Shown here in pieces: positions 7,046 to 12,425 of a DNA stretch of 12,425 bases. Numbering within the stretch: the first letter of the stretch is position 1; every line of letters begins with the position of its first letter. The DNA is from an uncultured Clostridia bacterium (lineage in GTDB: Bacteria > Bacillota > Clostridia > TANB77 > CAG-508), in the NCBI GenBank assembly GCA_948560265.1, contig CAOXTD010000025.1:1-12425 (forward strand), given 5' to 3'. A program made the position numbers and the translations under genes. The notes beneath the pieces were generated by a model. The model was not told where the DNA came from and did not search any database. It worked only from the letters and a program-made list of their open reading frames with translations.

Positions 7046-7068
7046 AATTCCTACTTTCTTATTTCAAT

Positions 7069-7145
7069 TGGTGTGCCTAGCGGGAATTGAACCTGCGACC
7101 TCTCGCTTAGGAGGCGAGCGCTCTATCCAACTGAGCTATAGACAC
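7069..7145 (-). tRNA. tRNA-Arg (anticodon CCT)
   Basis: Acceptor strands GTGTCTA and TAGGCAC pair with one G-U, discriminator A, and CCA is encoded (7069-7071). D arm GCTC-loop-GAGC; anticodon stem CTCGC/GCGAG with loop CTCCTAA, anticodon CCT for AGG. The T arm GCAGG-TTCAATT-CCCGC has an A51-C63 mismatch. Position 32 is C. The gene lies just upstream of tadA and downstream of a consensus promoter. Confidence 0.95.
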
Positions 7146-7152
7146 ATTTATA

Positions 7153-7172
7153 ATTGCCTTATAAAAGGCAAT
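7153..7172. repeat. Short hairpin at the 5' end of the tRNA-Arg transcript
   Basis: ATTGCCTT (7153-7160) and AAGGCAAT (7165-7172) are perfect reverse complements around a 4-nt loop. On the minus strand the hairpin starts about at the predicted start site of the tRNA-Arg promoter and ends 8 nt before the tRNA. It may protect or mark the precursor 5' end, or stop read-through from the ABC genes. No long U-run follows it. Confidence 0.5.
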
Positions 7173-7176
7173 ATAA

Positions 7177-7205
7177 ATTATACGATATTTTTTTATTTTG
7201 TGCAA
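7177..7205 (-). promoter_or_regulatory. Sigma-A-type promoter for tRNA-Arg / tadA / tRNA-Ser
   Basis: On the minus strand, TTGCAC (7200-7205) and TATAAT (7177-7182) are 17 nt apart. The -10 is perfect and the -35 matches 5 of 6 consensus bases. It points into tRNA-Arg, with a start near 7170. It probably drives tRNA-Arg, tadA and tRNA-Ser as one precursor. Confidence 0.85.
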
Positions 7206-7226
7206 GTCTTCCTATTGGTACTTTTC

Positions 7227-8984
7227 CTAAACTACTGCAGCACTTACTAAACTATCATAATATGACTGATAAAGTTTATCATAGTATCCACCTTTTTGTA
7301 CTAACTCTTGATGATTTCCTTGTTCAATAATTTCTCCATTTTGTAATACAATAATTTGATCCACATTAATAATAGTTGACAATCTATGTGCGATAAATAT
7401 AGATGTTTTAGTAGAAGATAATATATCAATTGACTTTTGTATTAGCTTTTCTGTCTGTGTATCTATATTAGCAGTTGCTTCGTCTAAAATGAAAATATCT
7501 GGCTCATGTGCAAAAACTCTGGCAAAAGCTAATAATTGCTTTTCTCCCGCTGAATAAGAAGAGCCTTGCTCTTTTGCTATTTCATCTAATCTATTTGGCA
7601 TATCATTTATCATACTATCAGCTGATGCTAATTCAATTGCTTCTTCAATCTTTTCATCTGAAATCATATGGTTCAAAGATATATTTTCGCGAATACTTCT
7701 AGCAAATACAAAAGGATCTTGCAAAATCATACCAATATGTTGTCTTAAATCACGAATATTCATTTCTTTAATATTAACATCATCTATTAATATCTCACCT
7801 TTTTGAATTTCATAAAAACGATTAATTAAATTTGTAATAGTAGTCTTTCCTGAACCTGTTTTTCCAACAAATGCTACACTTTGACCTGCTGGAATAGTAA
7901 AACTTACATTTTTTAGTACCCAATTTTCATTATCATAAGAAAACCATACATTTCTAAATTCAATTTTGCCCTGTATCTTTTGGATAGTTTTTCCTTCTTC
8001 TAAGTTTTCTAAATATTGCTTCTGTTCTAATATTTCATATACTTTATTAATAGATACCAAAGCTTCTTGTACAGTTTCCACATTTTCTACAATACGATTT
8101 ATTGGATCAAAAATTTGTCTTAAATAGGTAATAAACATATAAATAATTCCTACTTGCATCTCTATCCCAAAAATGTGATAAGTACACGCCCATACAATCA
8201 AGCAAATTCCAACATTCTCTAGTATAGTCATAAGAGCTGGCAATATGTTATTATTAACTGCATTTGGTAAAATAGACCTAAATAAACTTTGCGTAAGTTT
8301 GTTATTTTCCTCTTGTTTTTCTCTTTGGATATTAAATATCTTAATTAGTTTTACCCCATATATCGATTCTGCTAAAAAAGAATTCAATTTTGTTCTAATT
8401 GTTTTAGTTTTCTCTTGAAACTTATTGGCAAGCTTCGTAGAAATAAAAGAGAAAATAATAATAAATGGTACAATGGCAAGTGCAATTAATGTTAGCTTAC
8501 TACTAATAGATAACATTACTACAATAAATGCAATAATTAAAAGAATATCTTTTATAATGGTAGCAACTACATCTTTAAACATAGTAGCAATATCTTCTAC
8601 ATCATTCGTAATACGCACAAATAGTTTACCTGCAGGAGTTTGGTCATGAAAAGGAATATTAGCATGTTGGATATAATGGTATAGCTTATTTCTTAATTTA
8701 TAAATGGCATCTTCGCCTATCATGTTAATTGCAGTTGTAGCAACAAAATCAATAATGTTCCCTATGATTACAATTCCTATGTAAACAGCTCCTATTGTTC
8801 CTATTGTTATCATTCCCTTTTCATAAATGCCTTGACTTAAATAATCATCTATTACAATTTTTACTAAATAGGGTTTTATAATTTCTGCAATTCCTACTAA
8901 TAAAGATAAAAAGCTAACAACTAATATGGATTTTGTATATGGTTTTACTAACTTCCATGCCCTTTGCATTGTTCTACTTTTCAT
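7227..8984 (-). CDS. ABC exporter half-transporter with intact catalytic Glu and degenerate signature (BmrD/YheH-like)
   Basis: The 585-aa protein has an N-terminal six-helix type IV transmembrane domain (about 15-320) and a C-terminal nucleotide-binding domain. Walker A is GKTGSGKTT near 373, Q-loop ILQDPF, Walker B FILDEATA near 497 with the catalytic Glu, and switch His in FIAHRLSTI near 531. The signature LSGGQ is replaced by YSAGEKQ near 476. The ATG at 8984 follows AAAAGGAG. The partner half-transporter lies 18 nt upstream. This pairing fits a heterodimeric exporter of the BmrC/BmrD or LmrC/LmrD type: this subunit supplies Walker A/B of the active ATP site and its partner supplies the signature. 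Substrate is unknown; multidrug, lipid or peptide export are all possible. Confidence 0.93.
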   Translation of the reverse strand: MKSRTMQRAWKLVKPYTKSILVVSFLSLLVGIAEIIKPYLVKIVIDDYLSQGIYEKGMITIGTIGAVYIGIVIIGNIIDFVATTAINMIGEDAIYKLRNKLYHYIQHANIPFHDQTPAGKLFVRITNDVEDIATMFKDVVATIIKDILLIIAFIVVMLSISSKLTLIALAIVPFIIIFSFISTKLANKFQEKTKTIRTKLNSFLAESIYGVKLIKIFNIQREKQEENNKLTQSLFRSILPNAVNNNILPALMTILENVGICLIVWACTYHIFGIEMQVGIIYMFITYLRQIFDPINRIVENVETVQEALVSINKVYEILEQKQYLENLEEGKTIQKIQGKIEFRNVWFSYDNENWVLKNVSFTIPAGQSVAFVGKTGSGKTTITNLINRFYEIQKGEILIDDVNIKEMNIRDLRQHIGMILQDPFVFARSIRENISLNHMISDEKIEEAIELASADSMINDMPNRLDEIAKEQGSSYSAGEKQLLAFARVFAHEPDIFILDEATANIDTQTEKLIQKSIDILSSTKTSIFIAHRLSTIINVDQIIVLQNGEIIEQGNHQELVQKGGYYDKLYQSYYDSLVSAAVV

Positions 8985-9002
8985 TTGTATATGTTCTCCT
9001 TT

Positions 9003-10736
9003 TTATTCATTATTTTGACTAATTTGTTGTTTATAAAATGTATAGTAATTTCCTTCTTGTTCCACTAGTTGCTCATGTGTTCCTCTTTCTGCAATTTTTC
9101 CATTTTCTAAAACAATAATTTCATCTGCATCTTTAATATCAGAAATTCTACTAGAAATAATAATACAAGTCTTATTCTGTGTCATTTTTTTAATATTTTC
9201 TAATAATTTTCCTTCCGTCTTATTATCTAGCGCTGAAAAAGTATCATCAAAAATAACAATGTCAGAAGAGTTTAAGAACGCTCTAGATACTGCAATTCTT
9301 TGTTTTTGCCCGCCCGATAAGTCAACTCCTCTTTCTCCAATCATGGTATAAATTCCATCACTCATTTCTTGAATTTCGTCATAAATCATAGCTTCTTTTG
9401 TACTTTTCATAATTTCTTTTTCTGAATATCCCTGTTTAAATAAACTAATATTTTTTTCAATAGTATTAGAAAATAAGAAATTATCTTGTGTAATATAACA
9501 AATATTTTTTCTAATAACTTCTATTGGAATTTTGTTAATGTCTTTATCTCCTATGTAAATCATATTGTCTTGAACAGAATATAAACGAAGTAGTAAATTG
9601 ACAAGTGTTGTTTTTCCACTTCCTACTGTTCCTATAATTCCTAAAGTGTTTCCTTGCGGAATAGTAATATTAATATCTTCTAACACTTCATCAAAGTGGC
9701 TTGGATAATGAAAACTTAAATGAGAAATCTTAATATCTCCTTTTAAGTCCATTTCTTCTTTTGGCTCTAATGGTAAGTACTTTTCTTTTTCTAATGATAA
9801 AAATTGGTCTAATCTTTGATAAGAAATTTGTCCTCTTTTAAACCTTGAAATTGTAGATGGAAGCCATGATACTGGTCCCACAAATAGTGCAATATAGCCA
9901 TTAAATGTAACAAAATCCCCTATAGTAATTGTATTTTCTAATACTAATTTTGAGCCAAATAAAATGGCAATAGCATAACATAGTCCAAAGCATACATTAA
10001 TGCAGGTAGTTAACAAAGTGGAATGTACATCTACAGAATCATTCGCTGTTTTTAATTTTTTATTTTTCCTAATAAATTCTTTTAACTGGTTTCCCTCTTG
10101 TGAATAAGCCTTTATTGTTCTAATAGCATCTGTACTTTCTTGTACATATTCTGAAAGTTCTGTGTAATATTCCTGTGAAACTTTAAAACTAGCTTCTACA
10201 TATTTTTTAATCTTAACAATTAAATAAGAAGTAACAATAATAGGAAGCAAAGTGATTGCCGTTAAATTTAAGTTAACTCCTTGTGCCATTGTAACCACAC
10301 CAATCAAAAAAGTAGCAATAATTCTAGTTCCATAGGATTCTAATCGATAAAATGCAGCTCTTAGCTCTGATATATCTTTTGTAAAATGTGACATGATTTC
10401 ACCATTTTTTACTTCTTGAATTTCATTCATCTTCATTTTCAAAAATTGCTTAAAAAGTTCATTTTTTGTTTCTTTTTCTAAAGATCTTGCATTATAGGTT
10501 ACTAAAAAACGCCATGGAAATCTTACTAATAATAATCCTATACTAACAAATAATAGATAAATAATATTTTGAATAATAGCTGATTGATTTGCTGATATAT
10601 CATAAAGTAAATCAATTAAATTTCCTATGATTTTAGCAGGGTATGTAGCAAAATAAATATTTAAGAAAATAAATACAGTTTGTATAATAATATATAAATA
10701 ATGCTTTTTCAAAAAGCGAATCACAATATTTTTCAT
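9003..10736 (-). CDS. ABC exporter half-transporter with degenerate Walker B and switch region (BmrC/YheI-like)
   Basis: The first gene of the exporter pair, 577 aa, with six predicted membrane helices (about 12-310) followed by the ATPase domain. Walker A GTVGSGKTT is near 369, Q-loop ITQDNF, and the canonical signature LSGGQKQR near 473. Walker B reads IVIFDDTFSALD near 491, so the catalytic Glu is Asp. The switch His is Ser (IISSRISD near 528). These losses complement the defects in the downstream subunit, which means one active and one inactive ATP site per heterodimer. The ATG at 10736 follows AAAGGAG at a rather long 12-nt distance. The gene is divergent from ttcA. Confidence 0.93.
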   Translation of the reverse strand: MKNIVIRFLKKHYLYIIIQTVFIFLNIYFATYPAKIIGNLIDLLYDISANQSAIIQNIIYLLFVSIGLLLVRFPWRFLVTYNARSLEKETKNELFKQFLKMKMNEIQEVKNGEIMSHFTKDISELRAAFYRLESYGTRIIATFLIGVVTMAQGVNLNLTAITLLPIIVTSYLIVKIKKYVEASFKVSQEYYTELSEYVQESTDAIRTIKAYSQEGNQLKEFIRKNKKLKTANDSVDVHSTLLTTCINVCFGLCYAIAILFGSKLVLENTITIGDFVTFNGYIALFVGPVSWLPSTISRFKRGQISYQRLDQFLSLEKEKYLPLEPKEEMDLKGDIKISHLSFHYPSHFDEVLEDINITIPQGNTLGIIGTVGSGKTTLVNLLLRLYSVQDNMIYIGDKDINKIPIEVIRKNICYITQDNFLFSNTIEKNISLFKQGYSEKEIMKSTKEAMIYDEIQEMSDGIYTMIGERGVDLSGGQKQRIAVSRAFLNSSDIVIFDDTFSALDNKTEGKLLENIKKMTQNKTCIIISSRISDIKDADEIIVLENGKIAERGTHEQLVEQEGNYYTFYKQQISQNNE

Positions 10737-10769
10737 ATTTGGTTATTTCTCCTTTGTACTTTCGACATT

Positions 10770-10798
10770 ATCTTAACATAAGTAAAATTTTATTTCAA
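10770..10798 (-). promoter_or_regulatory. Promoter of the ABC exporter genes
   Basis: On the minus strand, TTGAAA (10793-10798), a 17-nt spacer and TAAGAT (10770-10775) form a sigma-A-like promoter with a TG one base before the -10. It lies 33 nt upstream of the first exporter ATG. No clear operator palindrome is present in the short divergent region. Confidence 0.6.
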
Positions 10799-10817
10799 GG
10801 CTCCTATTGACTTAATA

Positions 10818-10826
10818 TGATATAAT
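10818..10826 (+). promoter_or_regulatory. Extended -10 promoter of ttcA
   Basis: TGATATAAT carries a perfect TATAAT at 10821-10826 with the TGn extension. A start near 10833 gives a leader of about 26 nt before ATG 10859. The nearby TTGACT at 10807-10812 is too close to serve this -10. Paired with the weaker ATAAGA at 10830-10835 it would form an alternative promoter. Confidence 0.6.
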
Positions 10827-10858
10827 TTGATAAGAATTTTGCAAAAAAGGAGTATAGC

Positions 10859-11569
10859 ATGCAACGAATTTTAAGTTATTTAAGAAAAACCGTTGAAACC
10901 TATCATTTAATTGAAGAAGGAGATAAAATTGCAGTCGGACTTTCTGGTGGGAAGGATTCTTTTGCTTTATTAATGAGTTTAAAAGCTTTGCAGAGATTTT
11001 ATCCTGCTCATTTTGAATTAATTGCTATTAGTATTGACCCTGGTTTTGAGTTTTTTAACCAAGAGTTTTTAAAAAGGAAATGTGAAGAAATTGGTGTTCC
11101 TCTTGTGATAGAACAATCTCATATTAAAGAAATTGTTTTTGATATTAGACAAGAGAAAAATCCTTGTTCTTTGTGTGCTAATTTACGCAGAGGGATTTTA
11201 AATTCTATTGCGATTAGAGAAGGATGTAACAAAATTGCTTTAGGTCATAACCAAGATGACGCTTTAGAAACTTTTTTATTGAATTTTTTATATGCTGGGA
11301 ACTTATCTACTTTTGCACCTACCAGTTATATGGACCGCTCTAAAATGACTTTAATTAGACCTTTAATTGATACCCCTGAAAAGGAAATTAAGAAATTTAT
11401 AAAACGTAATCAAGTTGAAGTAATGCCTAAGGTTTGCCCTATGGACGGCATTTCTAAACGTGAAGATGCTAAAAATATGATATTAGAATGGGAGAAAAAA
11501 ATACCAACCATACGTAGCAATATGGTTGGTGCTATTAAAAGAGCTCATATCAATGGTTGGAAAGAATAG
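10859..11569 (+). CDS. ttcA: TtcA-type tRNA C32 2-thiolation enzyme (PP-loop ATPase family)
   Basis: A 236-aa PP-loop enzyme. SGGKDS at 29-34 binds ATP and adenylates the target base. C103 and C106 (PCSLC) with C193 (VCP) match the three-Cys set that holds the iron-sulfur cluster in TtcA. GHNQDD at 129-134 is a second family motif. TtcA makes 2-thiocytidine at position 32 of certain tRNAs in Escherichia coli. TilS and the TtuA/Ncs6 group are relatives; the short length and CxxC placement favour TtcA or a TtcA-like protein. The ATG at 10859 follows AAGGAG at 7 nt. The gene is alone, divergent from the ABC exporter and convergent with the DUF6273-like gene. The tRNA-Arg in this window has C32, so it could be a substrate; that is inference. 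Confidence 0.85.
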   Translation: MQRILSYLRKTVETYHLIEEGDKIAVGLSGGKDSFALLMSLKALQRFYPAHFELIAISIDPGFEFFNQEFLKRKCEEIGVPLVIEQSHIKEIVFDIRQEKNPCSLCANLRRGILNSIAIREGCNKIALGHNQDDALETFLLNFLYAGNLSTFAPTSYMDRSKMTLIRPLIDTPEKEIKKFIKRNQVEVMPKVCPMDGISKREDAKNMILEWEKKIPTIRSNMVGAIKRAHINGWKE

Positions 11570-11571
11570 AA

Positions 11572-11616
11572 AAAAGACCAAATGAAGTGTGAGCTTCATT
11601 TGGGTCTTTTCTTTTT
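11572..11616. terminator. Bidirectional Rho-independent terminator
   Basis: The arm AAAAGACCAAATGAAG (11572-11587) pairs with CTTCATTTGGGTCTTTT (11594-11610) around a 6-nt loop with a single bulged G. A T-rich tail follows on the plus strand, and TTTTTTC follows on the minus strand. It starts 2 nt after the ttcA stop and can end both ttcA and the oncoming DUF6273-like gene. From here to 11658 there is nothing else recognisable. Confidence 0.9.
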
Positions 11617-11647
11617 TATATTCGGGTATTTAAAGCATATTATTGTC

Positions 11648-11660
11648 AGGTTTAGAACCT
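11648..11660. repeat. Small inverted repeat overlapping the stop codon of the DUF6273-like gene
   Basis: AGGTT (11648-11652) and AACCT (11656-11660) are reverse complements around a 3-nt loop. On the minus strand the hairpin overlaps the last two bases of the TAG stop at 11659-11661. It is short enough to be chance. It is listed because a hairpin just downstream of a variable repeat is a known aid to retrohoming in diversity-generating retroelements. Confidence 0.3.
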
Positions 11661-12425
11661 AGATGCAAAAGCCTGGAGCCACACCTAGAGAGTAGCTCCC
11701 GCTATTGCTGTTGCTTCCACCGCGTATGTTGACAGAGCAGAAGCCCCATATGTTGTTGTACGAAGGAGAACGGAGCCACCAAGTGTACGCACCGCCTGAG
11801 GATGATGTCACTTTGACAAAGTTACTGTTTTCTGCGCATGGATTTATTCCTTTTTCATTGTTTTGATACCATTTATATTGGTTTCCTTCTTTTCCTATTG
11901 CCTTTCCATATGCTGCTCCACTATAGTCACTACCTGCTTTACTCCATATCTCACTACAGCTTAATAACCATAAATAGTCGTTACATGTGCTTGTACCTGC
12001 GCTATTATATGTTGGAATGTACGTTTTCTTTACTTGTTTGATATCACTTGAATTACTTAAGTTCGCTCCTAGTCCTCCGATTTTTCCACTTTGCGTTACA
12101 TCACTTGTTGTATATCCGTTTAAGTTTTTTCTCATCGGTGTTACTGCCCAACCTCCATAGTTTTTAGCACCTCCGTTAATATTCATGTATGTGCTTCCTG
12201 TCATAAAATCTAAGAACTCGAAGCTGATACTTGCCTTTTCATGTGTTCCTCCATATACGGTTGTGTCTACTAAATCATCATGTTTGAATCCTAGTACTCT
12301 TACTCTTCTTGCTACTCCATTATATTTTACTGTATAAATTCCCCCTACACTGATTGTTTTTGTTTCTCCATCTATGATTACTGTTGCTTGTGAAGAGTCA
12401 TTTGTAATACTTTCATCATTTGCTA
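11659..12425 (-). CDS. DUF6273-like surface/secreted protein, C-terminal part (5' end beyond the window)
   Basis: The minus-strand frame is open from the window edge to the TAG at 11659-11661, about 254 aa. The ATG at 12204 is internal, since the coding sense continues upstream with GGIYTVKYNGVARRVRVLGF and then THEKASISFEFLDF. The C-terminal domain holds DYLWLLSCSEIW, WWLRSP (11764-11781) and the ending GVAPGFCI, the pattern I associate with DUF6273 proteins of gut Firmicutes, often secreted and present in many copies. Function is unknown; a C-type-lectin-like ligand-binding fold is possible but inferred. The last ~55 codons (about 11662-11822) are richer in G/C-ending codons than the rest: 31 of 53 end in G or C. 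Repeated NNC codons (TAC, AAC, AGC) cluster at positions that look variable. The N-terminus, and any signal peptide, lies outside the window. Confidence 0.75.
   Translation of the reverse strand, partial: ANDESITNDSSQATVIIDGETKTISVGGIYTVKYNGVARRVRVLGFKHDDLVDTTVYGGTHEKASISFEFLDFMTGSTYMNINGGAKNYGGWAVTPMRKNLNGYTTSDVTQSGKIGGLGANLSNSSDIKQVKKTYIPTYNSAGTSTCNDYLWLLSCSEIWSKAGSDYSGAAYGKAIGKEGNQYKWYQNNEKGINPCAENSNFVKVTSSSGGAYTWWLRSPSYNNIWGFCSVNIRGGSNSNSGSYSLGVAPGFCI
11662..11822 (-). other. Candidate variable cassette (DGR variable-repeat-like) at the C-terminus of the DUF6273-like gene
   Basis: A compositionally distinct 3' end of the gene. It begins near TTTGTCAAAGTGACATC and finishes at the stop codon. 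Clusters SYNNIW, VNIRGG and SNSNSGSYS are coded largely by AAC, AGC and TAC, flanked by invariant-looking blocks WWLRSP and GVAPGFCI. This is the layout expected where adenines of an AAC-rich template repeat have been mutagenised. No template repeat or reverse transcriptase is in the window, so the call rests on composition, position and family context alone. Confidence 0.4.

Noticed and set aside
6984..7250. Plus-strand ORF of 88 aa containing CLAGIEPATSRLGGERS
   Set aside because: This is the well-known false ORF read antisense through a tRNA gene (here tRNA-Arg) and over the start of tadA.
10741..10858. Regulator binding palindrome in the divergent exporter/ttcA gap
   Set aside because: No convincing inverted or direct repeat was found beyond the two promoters.
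11838..12041. Plus-strand ORF of 67 aa, along with other short antisense ORFs at 1291, 3377, 4380, 5318, 6738, 7508 and 8425
   Set aside because: All lie opposite well-supported genes with matching codon structure on the other strand, and have no recognisable motif.
12202..12204. ATG at 12204 as the true start of the DUF6273-like gene
   Set aside because: The frame stays open and protein-like up to the window edge, and no ribosome binding site precedes this ATG.
1..12425. CRISPR array, insertion sequence, phage gene or reverse transcriptase
   Set aside because: No regularly spaced repeats, transposase, integrase, phage or reverse transcriptase motifs were seen on either strand.

Overview
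The window is AT-rich DNA from a spore-forming, low-GC Firmicute, most likely an uncultured clostridial (gut-type) bacterium. The evidence is AT-rich codon use, AAGGAG-type ribosome binding sites, a cortex-lysis sleB-ypeB germination pair, and the tadA / SRP RNA / dnaX / ybaB / recR block, which keeps the gene order known from Bacillus subtilis. Taxonomy below class level cannot be read from the sequence.

Layout, left to right. (1) 1-1463, minus strand: sleB then ypeB, behind a forespore-type (sigma G-like) promoter. After about 232 codons ypeB runs in frame into the middle of a thiolase gene. This is either an assembly chimera or a real rearrangement. (2) 1633-2761, plus strand: a UgtP/MGDG-synthase-type lipid glycosyltransferase broken by one extra base. 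It converges on recR, and a REP-like palindrome fills the 58-bp gap. (3) 2820-7145, minus strand: tRNA-Arg(CCT), tadA, tRNA-Ser(CGA), a membrane-anchored protein of unknown function, the short-form SRP RNA, dnaX, ybaB/ebfC and recR. Strong sigma-A-type promoters lie before tRNA-Arg and before the SRP RNA. (4) 7227-10736, minus strand: two half-ABC exporters forming a heterodimer with one intact and one degenerate ATP site. (5) 10859-11569, plus strand: a TtcA-type tRNA thiolase, ending at a bidirectional terminator. (6) 11659-12425, minus strand: the C-terminal part of a DUF6273-like protein. Its last ~55 codons differ sharply in base composition from the rest of the gene and resemble a variable repeat of a diversity-generating retroelement (DGR).

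The central block links protein targeting (SRP RNA), replication (clamp-loader DnaX), recombinational repair (RecR, EbfC) and translation (tRNAs, TadA). The least ordinary parts are the two ends of the window: the ypeB-thiolase junction on the left and the cassette-like C-terminus on the right. No reverse transcriptase, CRISPR array, insertion sequence or phage gene is visible.
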